From Fischerella muscicola PCC 7414 (GTDB taxonomy: Bacteria; Cyanobacteriota; Cyanobacteriia; Cyanobacteriales; Nostocaceae): a stretch of 44,038 nt of DNA. Both the position numbers and the translations under genes were made by a program. Shown here piece after piece: positions 41,546-44,038 of the stretch (positions within the stretch are counted from its first letter, which is position 1; every line of letters begins with the position of its first letter). The notes below the pieces were generated by a model, which saw only the letters and a list, made by a program, of their open reading frames with translations, made no database searches and was not told where the DNA came from. The DNA lies in NCBI RefSeq assembly GCF_000317205.1, contig NZ_AJLK01000029.1:1-44038 (forward strand). Direction: 5' to 3'.

Positions 41546-42115
41546 CTACTTCATAGCCAAAATTGGGGATTGAGTATAAACTTCGGACTCTTTTAAAGGT
41601 TTACCTGCTTTGTCTTTAGCAGATAAGATTGGTGATGTGGTGAGACGCCAATCTATCGCCAATTCGGGATCATTCCAAAGGATGCATCGTTCATATTGGG
41701 GTGCGTAATAGTCTGTGGTTTTATAGAGGACTTCGGCAACTTCTGAAAGGACAACAAATCCGTGAGCAAAGCCTGGTGGTATCCAAAGTTGGCGTTTGTT
41801 CTCGGCATTGAGTTCACAACATATCCACTTACCAAAAGTCGAGGAGCTTTTTCTGATATCTACAGCAACATCAAATATACTACCGATTACTACTCTGACT
41901 AACTTTCCCTGTGGTTGTCGAATTTGGTAATGTAAACCACGCAAAACGTTTTGTTTAGAGTAAGAATGGTTGTCTTGAACAAAGTTAAATAAATTACTAG
42001 TTGCTTCAGCAAATTTTTGGTAATTATAGCTTTCAAAGAAAAAGCCACGATCATCTTGGAAAACTTGAGGTTCGATGATGAGAATATCAGGAATTTTAGT
42101 ACGAATAATCTTCAT
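41546..42115 (-). CDS. rfbC: dTDP-4-dehydrorhamnose 3,5-epimerase
   Basis: A 189-aa cupin-fold epimerase that converts dTDP-4-keto-6-deoxyglucose to dTDP-4-keto-L-rhamnose. Motifs are QDDRGFFFESYN, VLRGLHYQIRQPQGKLVRV (catalytic His in LHYQ), DVAVDIRKSS, IPPGFAHGFVVLSE and the late YNDP-equivalent CILWNDPELAIDW. The length is normal. It is the third step of the rhamnose pathway and is co-oriented with rfbD and rfbA across large gaps. The upstream region towards 42250 is divergent from the TrpE/PabB-type gene. Confidence 0.94.
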   Translation of the reverse strand: MKIIRTKIPDILIIEPQVFQDDRGFFFESYNYQKFAEATSNLFNFVQDNHSYSKQNVLRGLHYQIRQPQGKLVRVVIGSIFDVAVDIRKSSSTFGKWICCELNAENKRQLWIPPGFAHGFVVLSEVAEVLYKTTDYYAPQYERCILWNDPELAIDWRLTTSPILSAKDKAGKPLKESEVYTQSPILAMK

Positions 42116-42249
42116 AATAGTGGAAAATATACTTATTCATAGAGTATACAAAATTACTATAAAATAAATCAATCACATATAGCAAAAATACACTCAATAT
42201 TAATTTTCAATTATCTCCTAGATTACTGCTGATTGAGCTAGTCAAATTT

Positions 42250-43974
42250 ATGACACAACCTTGGTATTGGCGATCGCTTCCTTTAGAAAATCGCACTGGT
42301 TCCCATATTTTTAAAGCTTTATTTGGTTTTACACAGACATCAGGAATAGCAACTTTATTAGAAAGCCCATACCCGACACCCACAGATAATCCTCAATTAG
42401 CCCGTTATTCTATTTGTGCAGGTACTCCTCGATATGTGAATGGACATCCCCAAATGTGGACTCCTGCGCTGGGAAATGTTTTACCCTTTCTGGAACAGTT
42501 ACTGCAAGCAAAAGTAGGGGAAGGTGGGGGACATGGGAGACAAGGAGGAGAAAATACTTTTTACACCCCTCACACTCCCCCCACCTCCCCAACCCCCCAC
42601 CTCCCCTTCACCGGGGGTTGGCTGGGTTGGTTGGGATATGATATCGCCAGAGAAATTGAACGGCTACCATACACTAAATCTGATTCATTGCCATTTCCAG
42701 TTGCTTTTTGGTACGAACCAGATAGTTTTGCTGTTTTGGATCATTGGGATCAAATCTTATGGTTAGCCGCCAGTAGTCCCGATGGGTTGGATGAGTTAGA
42801 GAGGAAACTTGAACAGGAAGATGATGGGGAGATTGGGAGATTGGGAGATGCGGAGATGCAGAAAATCCACCCCATCACCCCACCACCCCACCACCCCACC
42901 CTCCGCTTCCACAGTTCTCAAGAAGAATACGAAGCAGCAGTTAACAGTGCCAAAAAATACATTCAGGCAGGAGACATCTTTCAGGCTAATTTGTCGTTGC
43001 GGTTTGAAACGCAAACAACTGCTTCTGGTTGGGAAATATATCGTGCTTTGCAGCAGATCAATCCTTCTCCCTTTGCTTGCTATTTCCAAACACCTTGGGG
43101 GGAAGTGATTAGCTGTTCACCAGAGAGACTAGTCAAGTCACAAAGACATACAGACACGACATTTCACGTCTCCACCAGGCCGATCGCAGGGACGCGATCG
43201 CGTGGGATCATGCCAGAACAAGACCAAAAATTAGCAGAAGATTTACTCAATAACACTAAAGAGCGTGCCGAACATATCATGTTGGTAGATTTAGAACGCA
43301 ATGATTTAGGACGGGTGTGTGAATGGGGAAGTGTGAAGGTTGATGAATTATTAACTATTGAGCGATATAGCCACGTTATGCATCTCGTCAGCAACATCAC
43401 AGGTACTCTCAGACATGATGTTAGTGCTGTTGACTTGATTCGTGCCATATTCCCTGGTGGTACAATCACAGGCTGTCCCAAAGTCCGCTGTATGGAAATC
43501 ATCGAAGAACTAGAACCTGTACGGCGTAGCTTGTTCTATGGTTCCTGCGGCTACTTGGATTGGCAAGGTAACTTGGATTTAAACATCTTAATTCGCACCC
43601 TGCTGTTGGTTCCCTCCTCACCTGAAGAGGTGCGGGGAGATAGGGAGGTGGGGAGGTGGGGAGTTGAGGAAAATATCGAATTAGGTTCTCCCCATCACCC
43701 CATTGCCCCCCAACCCCACAAAGTGGGGACCCCTAGCCCCCCATCACCCCATCATAGAAACCCCATCACCCCATCACTCAACACCGTCTGGGGACAAGTG
43801 GGAGCGGGAATTGTCGCAGACAGCGATCCCGAGCGAGAATGGCATGAATCTTTACATAAAGCTCAGGCACAACTACAGGCACTAGCAAGTGTTTTCGGGG
43901 ATCAGGGAATAGGAAGGGAACAAGGGAGACAAGGGAGACAAGGGAGACAAGGGAGACAACAGAAGGGGGAGTAG
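42250..43974 (+). CDS. Anthranilate/aminodeoxychorismate synthase component I with repeat inserts
   Basis: A 574-aa chorismate-utilising enzyme. The catalytic domain (about 225-555) has FQANLSLRF, CSPERLVK, RPIAGTRSRG, DLERNDLGRV, PGGTITGCPK and GYLDWQGNLDLNILIR. Two hints favour TrpE-like anthranilate synthase over PabB: Ala in PIAGT, where classical PabB has Lys, and an N-terminal LLES motif of the Trp feedback site. The annotation should still stay open. Three internal low-complexity inserts (about residues 88-121, 190-219 and 456-513) and the Gln/Gly/Arg tail (559-574) derive from intergenic-type repeats, yet the frame stays open. A glutaminase partner is not in the window. Confidence 0.9.
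   Translation: MTQPWYWRSLPLENRTGSHIFKALFGFTQTSGIATLLESPYPTPTDNPQLARYSICAGTPRYVNGHPQMWTPALGNVLPFLEQLLQAKVGEGGGHGRQGGENTFYTPHTPPTSPTPHLPFTGGWLGWLGYDIAREIERLPYTKSDSLPFPVAFWYEPDSFAVLDHWDQILWLAASSPDGLDELERKLEQEDDGEIGRLGDAEMQKIHPITPPPHHPTLRFHSSQEEYEAAVNSAKKYIQAGDIFQANLSLRFETQTTASGWEIYRALQQINPSPFACYFQTPWGEVISCSPERLVKSQRHTDTTFHVSTRPIAGTRSRGIMPEQDQKLAEDLLNNTKERAEHIMLVDLERNDLGRVCEWGSVKVDELLTIERYSHVMHLVSNITGTLRHDVSAVDLIRAIFPGGTITGCPKVRCMEIIEELEPVRRSLFYGSCGYLDWQGNLDLNILIRTLLLVPSSPEEVRGDREVGRWGVEENIELGSPHHPIAPQPHKVGTPSPPSPHHRNPITPSLNTVWGQVGAGIVADSDPEREWHESLHKAQAQLQALASVFGDQGIGREQGRQGRQGRQGRQQKGE
42510..42612. repeat. In-frame repeat insert 1 in the TrpE/PabB-type gene
   Basis: A purine-rich half (GGGGAAGGTGGGGGACATGG at about 42518) is followed by a C-rich half (CACTCCCCCCACCTCCCC at about 42571), translated as Gly-rich then Pro/His/Thr-rich sequence. 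The two halves could pair as a hairpin. Confidence 0.75.
42818..42906. repeat. In-frame repeat insert 2 in the TrpE/PabB-type gene
   Basis: GGGGAGATTGGGAGATTGGG (about 42826) followed by CCCCATCACCCCACCACCCC (about 42871), translated as EIGRLGDAEMQ then PITPPPHHPT. It has the same G-rich/C-rich design as insert 1. Confidence 0.78.
43616..43788. repeat. In-frame repeat insert 3 in the TrpE/PabB-type gene
   Basis: The longest insert, about 58 codons: GGGGAGATAGGGAGGTGGGG then several CCCCATCACCCC units, with an embedded CCCCACAAAGTGGGGACCCC palindrome (about 43712-43731). It interrupts the conserved LIRTLLL...WGQVGAGIV region near the active-site lid. Confidence 0.8.
43915..43970. repeat. GGGAGACAA tandem repeat forming the C-terminus of the TrpE/PabB-type protein
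   Basis: Four near-perfect 9-nt GGGAGACAA units are read in frame as GRQ repeats (GRQGRQGRQGRQ), ending in QKGE. The 9-nt period keeps the frame open for any copy number. Confidence 0.85.
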
Positions 43975-44038
43975 TAAACCACTAACCACTAACCCTACCC
44001 TTACCTTAAGCCACTACCCTGCCTTAAGCCGCTACCTG
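43975..44038. repeat. ACCACTAACC and CCTTAAGCC(A/G)CTACC repeats at the right edge
   Basis: CCACTAACCACTAACC is followed by CCTTACCTTAAGCCACTACC and CTGCCTTAAGCCGCTACC. The unit ACCCTTACCTTAAGCC also occurs at about 26957, 17 kb away, so it is a dispersed repeat. Confidence 0.7.

Overview
The window reads as chromosome of a filamentous (Nostoc/Calothrix-type) cyanobacterium. The evidence is the frequent GCGATCGC (HIP1) octamers, many heptanucleotide-based short tandem repeats between genes, and cyanobacteria-typical genes: CrtR carotenoid hydroxylase, the MlaE/DUF3119/DUF3086 set, phytochrome-type histidine kinases with Rcp1-like receivers, and pyruvate kinase with a C-terminal PEP-utiliser domain. 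Genus and species cannot be fixed from the sequence alone. No phage, transposase or CRISPR array was found.

Layout. (1) 1-6.5 kb: a two-component signalling cluster. Four co-oriented minus-strand genes (PAS-PAS histidine kinase, Rcp1-like receiver, two receiver-kinase hybrids) face a divergent NarL-type regulator. (2) 7-12.3 kb: a run of general stress genes (GlsB/YeaQ-like membrane protein, CsbD-like protein, the TIGR02587/TIGR02588 membrane pair, a YflT-like plus ChaB protein, Dps, and a secreted low-temperature-induced-type protein). (3) 12.7-15.3 kb: a frameshifted small HNH gene, an intact HNH endonuclease coupled to a 129-aa unknown, an orphan ~330-nt transcription unit with a strong terminator, and a ribbon-helix-helix-like protein. 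(4) 16-22 kb: a two-GAF kinase-like protein lacking the phospho-acceptor histidine, an overlapping SRPBCC lipid-binding-fold gene, tRNA-Glu(UUC), a Na+/H+ antiporter with a TrkA domain, and a cytochrome-b6-like protein lacking one haem ligand. (5) 22.4-27.7 kb: an SDR reductase, then a co-oriented envelope-lipid group (mlaE-type permease, DUF3119, DUF3086, plsY). (6) 28.3-35.8 kb: SppA, AroH chorismate mutase, an anchored PstS-like protein, a Ser/Thr kinase, CrtR and pyruvate kinase. (7) 35.8-42.1 kb: dTDP-rhamnose and glycan genes (rfbA, rfbD, rfbC, two glycosyltransferases, an Uma2-type nuclease), with rfbB absent. (8) 42.2-44 kb: a TrpE/PabB-type chorismate enzyme.

The most unusual theme is invasion of genes by low-complexity repeats. 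The purine-rich then pyrimidine-rich (GGGGAG.../CCCCATCACC...) and GGGAGACAA-type repeats seen between genes also occur in frame inside the TrpE/PabB gene (three internal inserts plus the C-terminus) and inside a family-4 glycosyltransferase. A regular 39-nt/46-nt tandem array lies between rfbA and rfbD. Other leads are the pseudokinase, the haem-ligand-deficient cytochrome b, and the unassigned transcription unit at about 14.6-14.96 kb.

All functions are assigned by reading motifs and recalling families. No database search was run.
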